From Megaleporinus macrocephalus (lineage: Eukaryota; Chordata; Actinopteri; Characiformes; Anostomidae): a stretch of DNA of 64,000 nt. Below are positions 22,311-34,035 of this stretch, piece by piece. The notes under the pieces are model-generated. The model saw nothing but the letters and a program-made list of their open reading frames with translations, was not told where the DNA came from and did no database searches. Position 1 is the first letter of the stretch, and every line of letters starts with the position of its first letter. The stretch is from the NCBI GenBank assembly GCA_021613375.1, contig CM038720.1, positions 14,539,962-14,603,961 on the forward strand. The letters are read 5' to 3'. The position numbers and the translations under genes are program-made.

Positions 22311-24661
22311 TACTTGAAAAATGTACTTACTGGAACAATCTGCATATACGTACTGTGGCATCTACCATAGGCGCCACGTGGTCGCCAGGAGGTGTGGCCA
22401 TACAAAGTTGCTCTCGTAGCCCGCCATACTTATAGTTAAAGTTTGTTATGACTGCTGCTGTTGTCGCTGGGTGGGTTTGTTTGTAGTTAATTAGAGATTG
22501 TAGCTGAGAAGTTTCTACCAGCGTTGAACATTCTTTTTTTTTGTTGTTCAACCACAACTGTGTTGCTTTGCTTGGGATCACTGTTATGCTAAAAAGTTTC
22601 TCCCAAGCTTTAGTTTATTTATTTCATAGTAGACGGAAGCAGGTTGTCTTGCAGTATCTCCGTCTATTTGTCCTTCATTATTAACAAGATATTCATCTCC
22701 ACAGTAATGGTGCTCCCATACCTCACTGTTGTACACTGCTTTTTGTCTCATTTGAATGGGCGGTGTTTGGCCAAAAAGCTCCTAACCTTAACCCACATTT
22801 TATCTGGGTCACTCTTAATGCTTTGTGGTAAACTCCAGACATGCGCTTATGTCTTTTTTTAGTTATGGCTTCTTTCTAACCACCCTCCTATATAGGCAAG
22901 TTGTATGCAGAGCTCTTTGTCTGGTATCATCTGGTGCACCTTCACTCTGAACTCTGTAGTTTCTTCAAACTGATTGTTGGCCTTTCTCTGATGCAAACTT
23001 TTGAGGTACAATCTTGTCTATGCAGTGCCTGGGTTGTATGATGCCACTTCCGCATCCACACTGTTGATCTAAGATACGATACATAAAATATTTGGCAAAA
23101 CCAATATAAAAACTGACATTTAGTTGAATTCAATAAAGTTTATTACATTTGTGTATTTCAGTGAGGAAAACATTTCAATAATTTGAAGCTTTTGCTTATG
23201 TTAATGTTATACATATGCATAATATATGTATTTTTATTTCACAGTTGAGATTGTTTTTGAATCAAACAAAGCTTTTATTATTATTTACTCCTAACAGTTA
23301 AGCAAAAGAAGGAAAATTACATTTATTTTACTTAAATTTATCATGCATTTATTTTTTTCACTTATGACTTTTCCTACTTTCTTGATTCCAGCACATTTTA
23401 ATTACATATCTTAACAAGTTATTTCCTGTTTCTCAGCCTTGGGGGGAATGTCAGTCTAGGCAACATCTGAAGCATCATTGGCTGAAAGTTTCTGCATGAA
23501 GCATTACTGTGTTTATGGCTGGCATGAAGATCATAATTGAATCACTAACTCAGTATGGCGTTCAGTTTACTACACTATACTTAAAATCGGTGTTCATCTT
23601 CCATGAGAGCTTCTCTTTTCCATAATGTAGCCTAACCTCCTCTTTACTGGGCTGATATTATCCACTTAGCCTATTTAGTTGAATCCCAGGGGCTATGCAT
23701 CAAGGAAGTTAGATAGAGTTTGCCGAAGACTCTAGAATAATGTGATTTCTTCAATGCCTTATGACTCTGTATGTGTTATTGCATTGATTTGATCATCCTA
23801 TTCTAAAATGGTTAAAGTCCTAAGAATTCGAAGAACATTTGACTGGTTATTTGACTCAGTGAAAGAGATTCAGTGTCTTTGTATACATTTGCTGATTTCC
23901 AGCTAAGGCATACTTGACATGTTTACCAGTGGGCTCTGGTAAAAGCTTGATCTATGAGGCCTGACTCATACTGTGATTATGTTAAGACCAACTAGTTGTG
24001 CACTAGGGAGCCATTCACCAAACCCACGTCAATCCCTGCTTTGAATCACTGCCTCGGTTTTCAGTCACACCCAGTGTGTCTGTGATTTGCTAGGAAAAGA
24101 AGGGTTAGAACAGAGAGATGCCATGCTCTGCTCCACTCCTAGGTATTTTGCCCCAGAGAGTTGTCGAGACAGATGTGTTCCTAAATGGTCTTCACCTTAA
24201 AAGGATGTTAGCCTTAAGAAAAGCCTCCACTTGCTTAAGAGAATAAAGCCTGTTCAAGCTTTAATAAACATGCTTGCCTCTAAAGACTCCCTTAAAGCTG
24301 CATTTGGGAATTGACAGAACAGCAGCACGGCCACAGCAGGATTAGCTGAAAGTTCGTTCTCAGAAGGCACCGCAAACCAATGCTGATTTCTTTAGTAGCT
24401 TTGGTCTTGCAGGATTTCAGTTTGAAAGTTGTTCTACTGAACTTTGTGGACTTCAGATTCAGAAAGATTGCTGAATACAAACACGCTTTCTAATTTAGTG
24501 AGTTATTCTGCTCGAAAATGCAGCCGTTGCTAACACGAGCATTCAAAATCTCAATAGAAAAGCAAACGCAGTAGAACCAGAAGGTCTGAACGACTCAAGC
24601 AAAAAGCTTATTTTCACACAGCATCAGCTAGAGGGCTATAACTGCATTCTTTAGAGTTATG
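22311..24661. other. Sequence without a gene, probably with old interspersed repeats
   Basis: From about 22630 to 23150 phrases such as ggcttctttctaaccaccct and ccttcactctgaactctgta resemble a widespread fish repeat, but I cannot define its ends. The rest is AT-rich and featureless. Confidence 0.3.
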
Positions 24662-24755
24662 GAGCTTCACTAATGCTCTAGTGGTTGAATGCAATAAAAT
24701 CTCCACCACAATGTTCCTTCAAGAGCCTTTAGCAGGAATAAAGGCTGTTACTGCA
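24662..24755 (+). mobile_element. Tc1-type 3' fragment
   Basis: The sequence cttcactaatgctctagtgg, ttgaatgcaataaaatctcc, accacaatgttcc and aggaataaaggctgttac parallels the segment at 33840-33930 and the transposase 3' region of the family whose outer ends are seen at 6402 and 34008. Only about 95 bp remain. Confidence 0.5.
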
Positions 24756-25458
24756 TCAAAACGAGGCAGGTGTGGGGGTATCCACTTGGTATTAGTTTGA
24801 ACTCCAGGTGCAGACCATTAAAAAACCTACCTCTCCAGATTGCTTGCTAGTGTGCTTCACGTTGTGTTCGTTACTGAGAATGATTGCCAGCATGCTGTTC
24901 ACTGACCAGAGCTGACTGAAAAAGTTGATGGTTGAAAATACCCTGTTTCATCTGCTGTCATGCAACACTCGTTGCTGCTCAAGCAGCACCAGCAACCTGT
25001 TCAGTGTTGCCATATTGGCCAGGTTGCCTGTGTGTGTAGTGATTGTAATTATAATTAAAAAAAACGTATATTAGTGATGTTTTTCATTACTTTGTAGTGT
25101 TAGGTTTACAATAAGTGGAATTAATAGAGAAATCATGCTTAATGCAATAGTGTTATTGCCATATTTCTGTCAAAGTATTATAATTGCAATATTATTACAG
25201 TACAATAGAGCAACTATAATAATAATTAGCAACGCTAAGTATATAGTTATGTGCCCTTATAAGCATCAGATTAATAATTATGTAATAGTATGTTAATGGC
25301 TGTTAATATGTATATAATAATTACAAATGCATAAATAAATGATCATTTGCAATAAAAAACATTCATTAGTGACATACAATCCATAATAATTTTTAAATTA
25401 AGACACCTAATCCTTAATTATAGGTTTAGGTTTTCCATATATATTACATTCCAAATAT
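24756..25458. other. AT-rich sequence without a gene
   Basis: No gene. Base composition becomes strongly AT-rich towards the microsatellite that follows. Confidence 0.45.
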
Positions 25459-25466
25459 ATTAAACC

Positions 25467-25543
<77 letters not shown>

Positions 25544-25545
25544 CC

Positions 25546-25600
<55 letters not shown>
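25459..25600. repeat. Compound TA microsatellite with duplicated flank
   Basis: Two pure TA runs (25471-25539 and about 25549-25598) are each preceded by the same ttaaaccttaa sequence. A run and its flank have therefore been duplicated as a unit. Confidence 0.9.
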
Positions 25601-25602
<2 letters not shown>

Positions 25603-26239
25603 ATTGTATAATGATATACATATACATATAGTATTACATATTGCATGCACATATAATTAATTTATGGAAAAACATACAGTGCATTATAAATAATAATAAT
25701 AAATAATTAATACTACTTCTATTACTATAATTACTTTTATTAACAAATTATTAGATCAAGATGTTATTTATAGGGCCTTGTATTACTGAAGCTACCATAA
25801 ATTACATTAGATATTTGATATTACTCTTAAAGAGAAATTTGTGCAAATATTCAAGGCAATATTCAGTAGAATATTAGGAAATAAAGAAATATAACCCTTC
25901 CTTTTGAAATATGTGTTGGATTGGTGGGCGTCTGCACATGGCTGCACATTTGTTTTCATCGTTCTTGTGTTATGCCACTCCTGACTTTTCACTGTGGTTT
26001 GGATTTTTCACCCCAAAACATTCTCAGATGCCATTGCTTTAGAAGAAGGTGCCTTTGGTTCGTGATGGGCTCATTAGTGCTAGTAGAAAGGTTCTGGGAA
26101 GGCGAGGAATGTGCTGGGGCAATCGTAATTGCTGCAGGGTCTCTCAAAAGTTCATGGGCACAAAGCTGGATACGCTAGGTGGCAACACAAGCAGGTTGTC
26201 ACTCTGTGTGAAAATCCGTGATGCATGTTAACAAGTCAT
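25601..26239. other. Sequence without a gene
   Basis: AT-rich to about 25900, then more balanced. Two overlapping + frames (25921-26178 and 26049-26231) show no family resemblance. Confidence 0.4.
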
Positions 26240-26280
26240 TGAGAAGCGATCAGCTACGCTGGCATGCAGACCTGCTTCTT

Positions 26281-26288
26281 TGACGTCA
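26281..26288. promoter_or_regulatory. Consensus CRE octamer
   Basis: TGACGTCA is the full palindromic CREB/ATF binding site. It lies in a CpG-containing stretch 150 bases before a perfect splice donor (CAG/GTAAGT at 26438/26439). Whether it is used is unknown. An octamer of this kind can occur by chance. Confidence 0.3.
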
Positions 26289-26438
26289 TCAGAAGAGGCC
26301 TTGGTCTCTGTGGTCTTTTGGGTTTTCTGCACGCGTTAAGCATGCATGTTGTGGCGTGTATGTACACGCAGGAGGCCTATTTGTCGTTTTAGGGATGGTG
26401 TTACCTCCTGGCCAACCTGTCTCTGACGCAATGTACAG

Positions 26439-29269
26439 GTAAGTGCATAGGGAACATGAGAACATGTGGGGTGGGATAAAGGTGTAGGAAGTAGGAAAGA
26501 GTTACGTTTGGTGAACTTGAATCGAATATGTAATTACACTTTAAACACATTTCAAGTTCAAAATGCTATAGCTTGTCAGTGTAACAGTTCTTAACACAAC
26601 ATGCCCATTATAGGACAATATATAACAACTGCCTTTAAAACATTATCTCTGCTTTGTCGACCCATTGATTATTCATGCTAAGACACAGGAGCAGAATAAC
26701 CAATGAAATGTTAAATAATGTATAAGTACTACTTTAAGCAACTGAGGATGTTTAGACCAGAGATGTTCATAAGCTGATCACATGAGTCGGAGTCTTGAGT
26801 CTCTGGCATGCCAGTTCAGTCCCGACTCTCAGTAGAGAATAGTAGTTTAGTCTTTTTTTAGCTGCGGGCATTGAGTTATATGAAAGGAAATCCCTACTAC
26901 TATCTCAGAAGGTTCAACACAACTTCTTACTGAGATTTTCATTATAGAAAGCAGGACAGTAGCACTATTTAGTAAATGCAGTGTGTAAAGGGAAAAAGGT
27001 AAAACAGCTTGAAGTGGTTGGCCATTAATTTGAATAGCACGTAAATTAGCCAGCTAACACAATAGCTAACCCAACTGAAACGTATGTCAGTTTGTTAAAA
27101 CTTGAGCTAGATTAGCTGACAGTTTCAGATATATTAGAATGTGTGCTAACTAACATAGTTAAAGCTATGACAGTCCTAATTTGCTCTGTTCAATATTTAC
27201 ACTACTGTAAAAGTCTTAGGCACTTAAGCTCATTGTTGAAAACCCTTTATGTTCGCAATAAGTGTAACACCAGATATTATTAGAACAGAATACAATACAA
27301 AGTAGCATAAATATCATATTTTAAAAGAAGTAGATAATATCTTCAGGTTAGTTCCAGATTTCTCCTGGACGCCAAACATTGTGTAAAGTCATTCAGTTCC
27401 TTCAGCAGCAATTTAGATTTAGCTTAATGAAGTACTGAGTAGTCAAAGCAGGTATTAGATGATAACTATAAGTAATACTGGGTTGCCAAGCTTGGAAAGG
27501 GTTAAATAAACACACTGACATATGTACTACTTACTGTATTAATACTTTTTAAGTATTATAAAAAAATAATAATAATAAAGCATTTTGCTGTGCAATAAAA
27601 GCTTCCTGTCTGGAAAAATAGCTTATCCTGTGCCCAAAGCACCTTCGTGAGCTGGAATTGGAAACTTTGGTACTTGGATAAGGATCATTACTTACGTATT
27701 TAAGATGATTAATCAAACTTGTCAAGTCTCAGTGGTGTACCAACCTCCTAATGAAATTTTTACACTGAGCAGTTTTTCTTATCATCTGATAATTTGAATG
27801 CTTTCTCTGCCCTTCAGTGACCACATGGAAAGCTGTGCAGTTGCAAGGTGACATCGATGTCTGACCTGGATCAAACTAAGTGATCTCCCAGAGTAAAATA
27901 AACTTCCCAATACAGAAAACCTAATGTTCATTCAGAACCTCAATTTTGTATCCCTTTTGTAATTTCCCCATTGAATAGATTAGGCTGTTAGTGTTTAGGC
28001 AATTAATTACATAATTTAGGCAATTATTGTGTCTTAAAAAAGGATGAAACTCTAACGTAACTAATTAACAGTTCAGTATTCAAATTATTCAGGACAGCCC
28101 GGTTACATTTTAATTTGATGTTCCCCGGTAGCAGGGGAGGGGAAGTATTGTCCAAGTCCAGCACAGTTTGTTGATTACCCTGCTTTAGCTAAACAAACTT
28201 GGAAATTAACTGACAGGTTGACTCACTTGTGCTTTGTTAATAGACTGTCTGGAGTTAGACTTTGTTTAGGAACAGGATCATTGTTTTGGGATCAGGTTAA
28301 CAAACCTTTCAGCTGAGAGGTTTCAATTGAGCTGTGTAAAGAATAGTCCTTGTAAATGTTCATTAGGGTGTTTTTTCTGACTAATTAATTCTATCAAATT
28401 AGAGAGCTGTCAATGTAATAGGCTTAACTAACTTACCTAAAGCGTTGCTCAATTAAACCTTAAAATTTTTGTTTGACTGTTTGATTGTGCTGGTCAGTAT
28501 GAAATGGTCTTATAAGATCTTTGCGTAAAAAATGTGACCATATTTAATTAATGGTCTGTAAATATGTGTACATAGGTCACAGAGAATAATAAAACAAAGA
28601 ACTCTCAAGCTTGATTTTATTCTCCTCAGGTCACAATAGTAATGCTTAAAATCCAGACCTGATCACATATGCTTTGAGGCCCAAATGCACCATAAAATAG
28701 GACCAGATAACTATACAGCAGAGCGTCCTAGGAAGCTAAACAGTAATGGTTACATTGAATACAAGCCACAGTTTGACCATCCAGTGGTAAAATATGGTAA
28801 GTGCTCCCTGACAGAGTGTGGATCTTTTATTTGGAGCTACTGGAGGCTAACAGTGAACATCACGTTGAGTTTGTTTTGCTGAAACGTTGTCACTCATGAT
28901 TTTCTCGTGAGTTGTGATGAGTCGTTTTCGACAGACCTGCACACTCAGAGGCGCATGCCGCGCTCACAAACACGTACAGCCTCTTAATTCACAGAGAACT
29001 CGGATCTGAAGCAGAAAGTCCAGTTGGACCTGATTTTGACAGATGGCATCGGCCTTCGCCTGCAGTTGCGCACAAATGTATCTGTAATTGCTCCATCTGT
29101 TGTCAGAATGGGGTAATGAAGCCTGCCGTCTATTCTGATCATTCATTTCCACTTGCTGTTTCTGCCTCGTTCTTCTCCCACTTGTTTCTGTTTAATGACA
29201 TCTCTTTAATGGGATGTATAGCACAGTGTAGCAATGTGCAGTGAGCAGTAACTACTGCGTAAGCCTCTC
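26439..29269. other. Sequence without a gene
   Basis: No exon or transposon was recognised. It reads as ordinary intronic sequence. Confidence 0.4.
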
Positions 29270-29570
29270 AGACTTCATCTTACGAACATTCAGCTCTCAA
29301 CAAAGAGAGTTTGCTGCTAATGAGCACAAATTACAATTAAGCACTGCGACCCATTTCTAAGGCAATCTCAGTGATCCCCTTAAAAATGATGAGGAGGTGA
29401 CAGCTTGTAGTCCAGCTTACCTGATCCTTTTAGGGCTACTGCTGCTACAAATTAAGCCTGTGCCACAGAGTGATGCATTTAGATGTTAGCAATGATTAAC
29501 AAGTAATGTAATGGCAGTGCTTCAAAGGCGAGAACAGCAGTGTTTGGGGAAGGGAACTAATGGAGAGCTA
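29270..29570. other. Possible conserved non-coding element
   Basis: This stretch has mixed composition, no simple repeats and homeodomain-type core motifs (gctaatgagcacaaattaca, attaagcac, caatgattaacaag). That texture is typical of enhancers in large developmental genes such as pde4d. The judgement rests on appearance alone. Confidence 0.2.
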
Positions 29571-29749
29571 GTTAGGACTAATTGTTTTTAACAGCTATGT
29601 GTTACTAAATGAGATGTATATGTTATGTACATGTTACGTTTTGTTCTCTGGGTTATTACGCAGAATTACAGTCTCTGCTGCAGTTTCCCCCGTTGTGCAA
29701 CTTAATAACTGCCAATAGTTCAAAGCATTTTCCTCCTAATGGTATGGAT

Positions 29750-30413
29750 TAGAGATGGACTGATCAGCGTTTTTGAGGCTGATTCCGATCTCCGATCACC
29801 TTTCAGCGCGATTGGCTGATAGCCGATACAGATAGAGGGCAGGGCCATATGCCACGGCAGGGCTACATGTAGTTATTAGCGCAAGCAAGTCATGAAACAT
29901 GGTCTAAACTGGTTTATTACCATTTTTAACAAGCTCATATGAAACAGCATAATATTTTTTAACAAAATTAGCAGTAAATAAACAAAGTAAATCATACGAA
30001 TATCACCAATACTGCAATCATTAAATTTAGACCCTGAATTTAAAACAAAAAAAGCTAATTAAATAAATTTAGTCAAAACTGCAGTCATTAAACGCAGACT
30101 CTGTTATTTTAAATCACAATCTGCAATCATTAAATGTAGATCTTGAATTGTTGCTGCTGTACTGTTCGTTCCTGGTCTGCATGGTTTCTGGGTTATTAGT
30201 TTTGTGCTAGCTTCGTGTCCTAACTCTGCTATTTGCTGATACTTACTGTATTCAGCCGCGGGTGTACTCTAAAAACCATATCAGATTAGAAGTGTTAAAT
30301 GTCTTTGTCTCGGGATTAGCTAAATTGGAGAAATATCGGCCGATCACCGATCTCATATTTTGATTAAAAATCGGCCGGTACCGTTTCATAGCCGATCAAT
30401 TTTTCCATCTCTA
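29750..30413. mobile_element. hAT MITE (family A), copy 2, 664 bp
   Basis: It starts TAGAGATGGACTGATCAGCG and ends GATCAATTTTTCCATCTCTA. A perfect 8 bp duplication GTATGGAT flanks it (29742-29749 and 30414-30421). Relative to copies 1 and 3 it lacks about 200-280 bp before the 3' terminus. It has no coding capacity. Confidence 0.93.
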
Positions 30414-30421
30414 GTATGGAT

Positions 30422-31627
30422 GACTTTTAAAATTATGAAAATATAATATCTCATTGTTTCTTGCACAGTCCTGATGGTTTGGATGAGTTGTAAAGAGAAA
30501 AGTATTTCATAGTTACCTACACGCATGTTTAGCTAAATGCAAGAGCCCCTCTGCGATAACGGTGAAACACGCCTTATTTTTTACACATAACTGTAGCTTT
30601 GGAATTCACTCACTCGCACATGTTTAGCAATCTGAGGTTCCTCCACAGGAGGCGCACAAACTGGTCTTTGTTGGGCAATATTGTCAATGAACTTTATATG
30701 AAATATAAGGCATGGTCACTTATTATGAACCTGAATTGCCCTGATATAGTGTTAAGGTTGTTTTGCAGTGTTTACCTAAATGTAAACTTTTGAAGTAAAC
30801 TGAAAATTGAGAACCATTGTTTGTAATGAAGGTATATTGGTGACTCTGTGCACTGTTCAGTTTCTCAGTGTACCATTTAGACCTCAAATGATTTGAAATT
30901 TACACACAAAAAATTGGTGACTTCTGTTACTTCAGTTAATATTAGTTGTCTGTTTTTTAAATCAGCAAGTTTGTGAAGCGGTAGTGAACTGATGATAAAT
31001 GATGTTGAAAGTTATATTTCTTTACATTAATATGAGTAGTGCATTGAACTTCAGCTGTATATATTGGAGTGTTTTTTTGGGCACTTGCCTTGGGGAAGGC
31101 TGATTTTGGTAGCTAGTCAGCATTAGGAAAAACATACAGAAGCACCACAAGGAAGTGAACAGTCAAACGTTCAGTGAAGAAGACATGCTGATGGATTAGC
31201 GGTTGGCCAATCAAGATTACAGGGTGGCCTGTCCACTAATTCCTATGGTTGAGGAAAACGATGCTGTGGAGCAGAACATGGTATATAAGAACCTTGCCTT
31301 TTCCACAAGTTTGCCCTTAAGGCTAGTACAATCCATGCCTGTGCCTGCTGTGGTGTATTTATTCGCATGTCACAGTGGTCTACACAGTGGTCAGTGTAAA
31401 GCTCAGTGAGAGGCCGCTATTGGGATTTGATCGCTCAGCAGGAGCCAGGATGTGACCTCTATCCCTGCTTCACTGTGTACCTGAACCAGCAGCATTTGAC
31501 ATTTCCCATTTCAGCCAGGCAGAACAGCCTGTGACAGCAACAGCACACACACGCAAACAAATGAAATCCACATGCACACACCACTGTGCTGGCTGCACCT
31601 TTCTATTATATAACTCTTACACAGTTG
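30422..31627. other. Sequence without a gene
   Basis: Nothing recognised. Short reading frames at 30599 and 31203 have no family features. Confidence 0.4.
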
Positions 31628-31628
31628 T

Positions 31629-31663
<35 letters not shown>

Positions 31664-31666
31664 TAT
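31628..31666. repeat. TTTA microsatellite
   Basis: About ten tandem TTTA units. Confidence 0.9.
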
Positions 31667-33724
31667 AGGGTTCACATTTATTTTGTTGCACCACTTTAAC
31701 TTTTTTTAAATGGCACTTGCAGTTTATATCAAGTCAACATCGTATGATCAGTGGACCAAAAAGTAATAGACAGAAATGAATGTAAGAAAACACTCTTTTT
31801 AAATAGAAACATAACCTCAGTGTACAGTATACATCACACTATAGTATGATATTTATACATTGCAGTATATGAAGTATAAAAGAAGTATATATACTGGATA
31901 TTCTTGCTATTTTAAAATATATATAAATATATACATATATAAAGAATAACATGTTTATTTCTGTTATGAGAGTGGTATCAATTATAGTGTAGCACTGATA
32001 CCTCCGGTATGCATAAAGCCCACAATGAACAACATCTTGGAAGTGGTCTATAACACGTTTTGTTAATAATTGTAATTGTAATTGGAGTAGCTGCTGAAGG
32101 CTGATAGAAAGAAATACAGCATTCCTGAACACCTTTCTCTTTCATGCTATAAGTGGGCACCTTTGAGATTTTAATCCAGTAATGCGAAATGGAAAGACGT
32201 AAAAACCACTAATGACTTTATGATCGTTTCAGTATCTATTAATCAATAAGCCCTAATTGTATAATGCGTAGAATCATGGTATAATGCATATCCCTGATTG
32301 TTTTGTGAGACCATGCAGTGAATACAGAGTACAGAGTTTGTTGTTGTTGTTGTTGTTTTTGTTGTTGTTTTGTCAGTAATGTGTGACAGTTGAACAGTGC
32401 TTAGGGCTGTTTGGAGTATGTTATCAGCAAGGTTGCTTGCAGTCAGGAGTGCAGTGATAGGAGGCCATTCTGAAGCCATGCAGGGCCCAGCACAGGAGGA
32501 GATAGAGCCCCGTTGGTCTTAAGAAGGAAATGTACTCCTGGTTATCTCGGCTCCTTATGCACCAGAGGGGACAGTGTGTGGAGGGCAGGAGCAACCGATA
32601 ACGTCTTCCCCAACTGAATTTTTGACCAGGGTCATATACAGTGCCGTGTCACTGAGAGTGCACGGGCCTGCCACATTATGCTAATGTAACAGCTCAAATG
32701 TCTGGACGCAGTATGGGGTGTAATTTGGAGAGTGCACAGGCATTCTTTTTCTTTCTCAAATTTCTGGATGTCCAATCAGAACTTAACAGCACAAAGAACT
32801 GTTTTAAGTCAGACTTCGTAAGTTGACATGCAGGTATAGTTTCCTCTGTATAATGTATGTATTTGAAATTGTAGAGGCTTTGTATGCAACACACGCTCCA
32901 TGTTAGGCCAGTCTCAAACATGAAATTTTAGCTGATGATGAATTGCCATTCAAACAGTTAAATTAACAGTAAACTGACTTGTTTTTGTTGATGGTATGTA
33001 GCTACGGAAGTGGGCAGATTAGACGTTAATTGTTTTTATTCATTTCTGTTAATTAACTATAAGCTATGACTGATGATTTTTAGTAGTTCCCAGTTGAAGA
33101 CAGACACAGCCCAAGCTCAGATAATTAAACTTTACTCACATGCATTGACGTACTGGTGCTGTCAGAAGTTATAACTTTTTCTTAACATTTGTCTAAATTA
33201 ATATGTTTTTGATTTGAAATGTGCTTGATGTGACTTTACATTTAACATATGATTATAAAAGCTAACAAATATGTAAAATAACTGTGGTCAGATGATTACA
33301 TAATCATTTGGTCAGGCTTACTGTGCACCTTTTCAACGTGGCTGACGTATTTGGAAATGATGGCTGAAATATCCAGTGGTGTTGTTCATTACTGTTTCAG
33401 CTAAGCTAAGCGACATGTGATTACTTGTGAAGTTACTGTACTAAGGCCTGTTAAATGTCTCTGAAGTGTTTTCAATGGTCACTACAGCCAAGTGAAGCTC
33501 GAAGTACGACAAGAAGAGCAATCTTACAAGCATAAACCTCACATAATGCTATAAAACGACATGTGAATGGCTTTATATTCACTGTTTGAAAAAGCCTAGT
33601 TGTTATTGGTTTAATCCATGAAATGACGTATAATTAACTGATAGACTAAAAATAGAGTCCTCTAACTAAAGCGGTCATCATGCCCAATACAAAACATTGA
33701 CTAAAGTAGTCTGGACTCTATTTT
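31667..33724. other. Sequence without a gene, with a GTT microsatellite
   Basis: Intronic-looking sequence. A GTT run lies at 32338-32371. An AT-rich patch around 31840-31950 is full of ATATA. Confidence 0.45.
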
Positions 33725-34035
33725 AGAGCAGTGGAGCAGTGTTCCTTGGAGTGATGGAGTACCATCCAGTAATGGCTATAATGAGTTGGAGTGGCATTTG
33801 TGATCCAGAACTAATCACCTGACATCACTACCTGACCTCACTAGTGCTCTTGTAACTGAATGTAATCAAAACCTTACAGCAATGTTCCAACATCTAGGTT
33901 AAAGTCTTTTCATAGTAGAAGCTGTAGAGAGGAGAAGACTCCACAGCTTCTACTCTACTACTAAGGAGTAGAAACTCCTTATTAATACTATTGATTTCAG
34001 AAGAAACGTTGACTGAACAGGTGTCCACAAACTTA
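33725..34035 (+). mobile_element. Tc1-type transposon remnant
   Basis: The order of blocks follows the 3' half of a fish Tc1 family that I recall: ggagcagtgttccttggagt, then ctacctgacctcactagtgc, then cagcaatgttccaacatcta and the outer end caggtgtccacaaacttaca. The middle of the transposase gene has been deleted and the remaining frame has several stops. Two perfect inverted repeats sit inside it (33914-33925 with 33943-33954, and 33963-33969 with 33974-33980). Confidence 0.6.
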
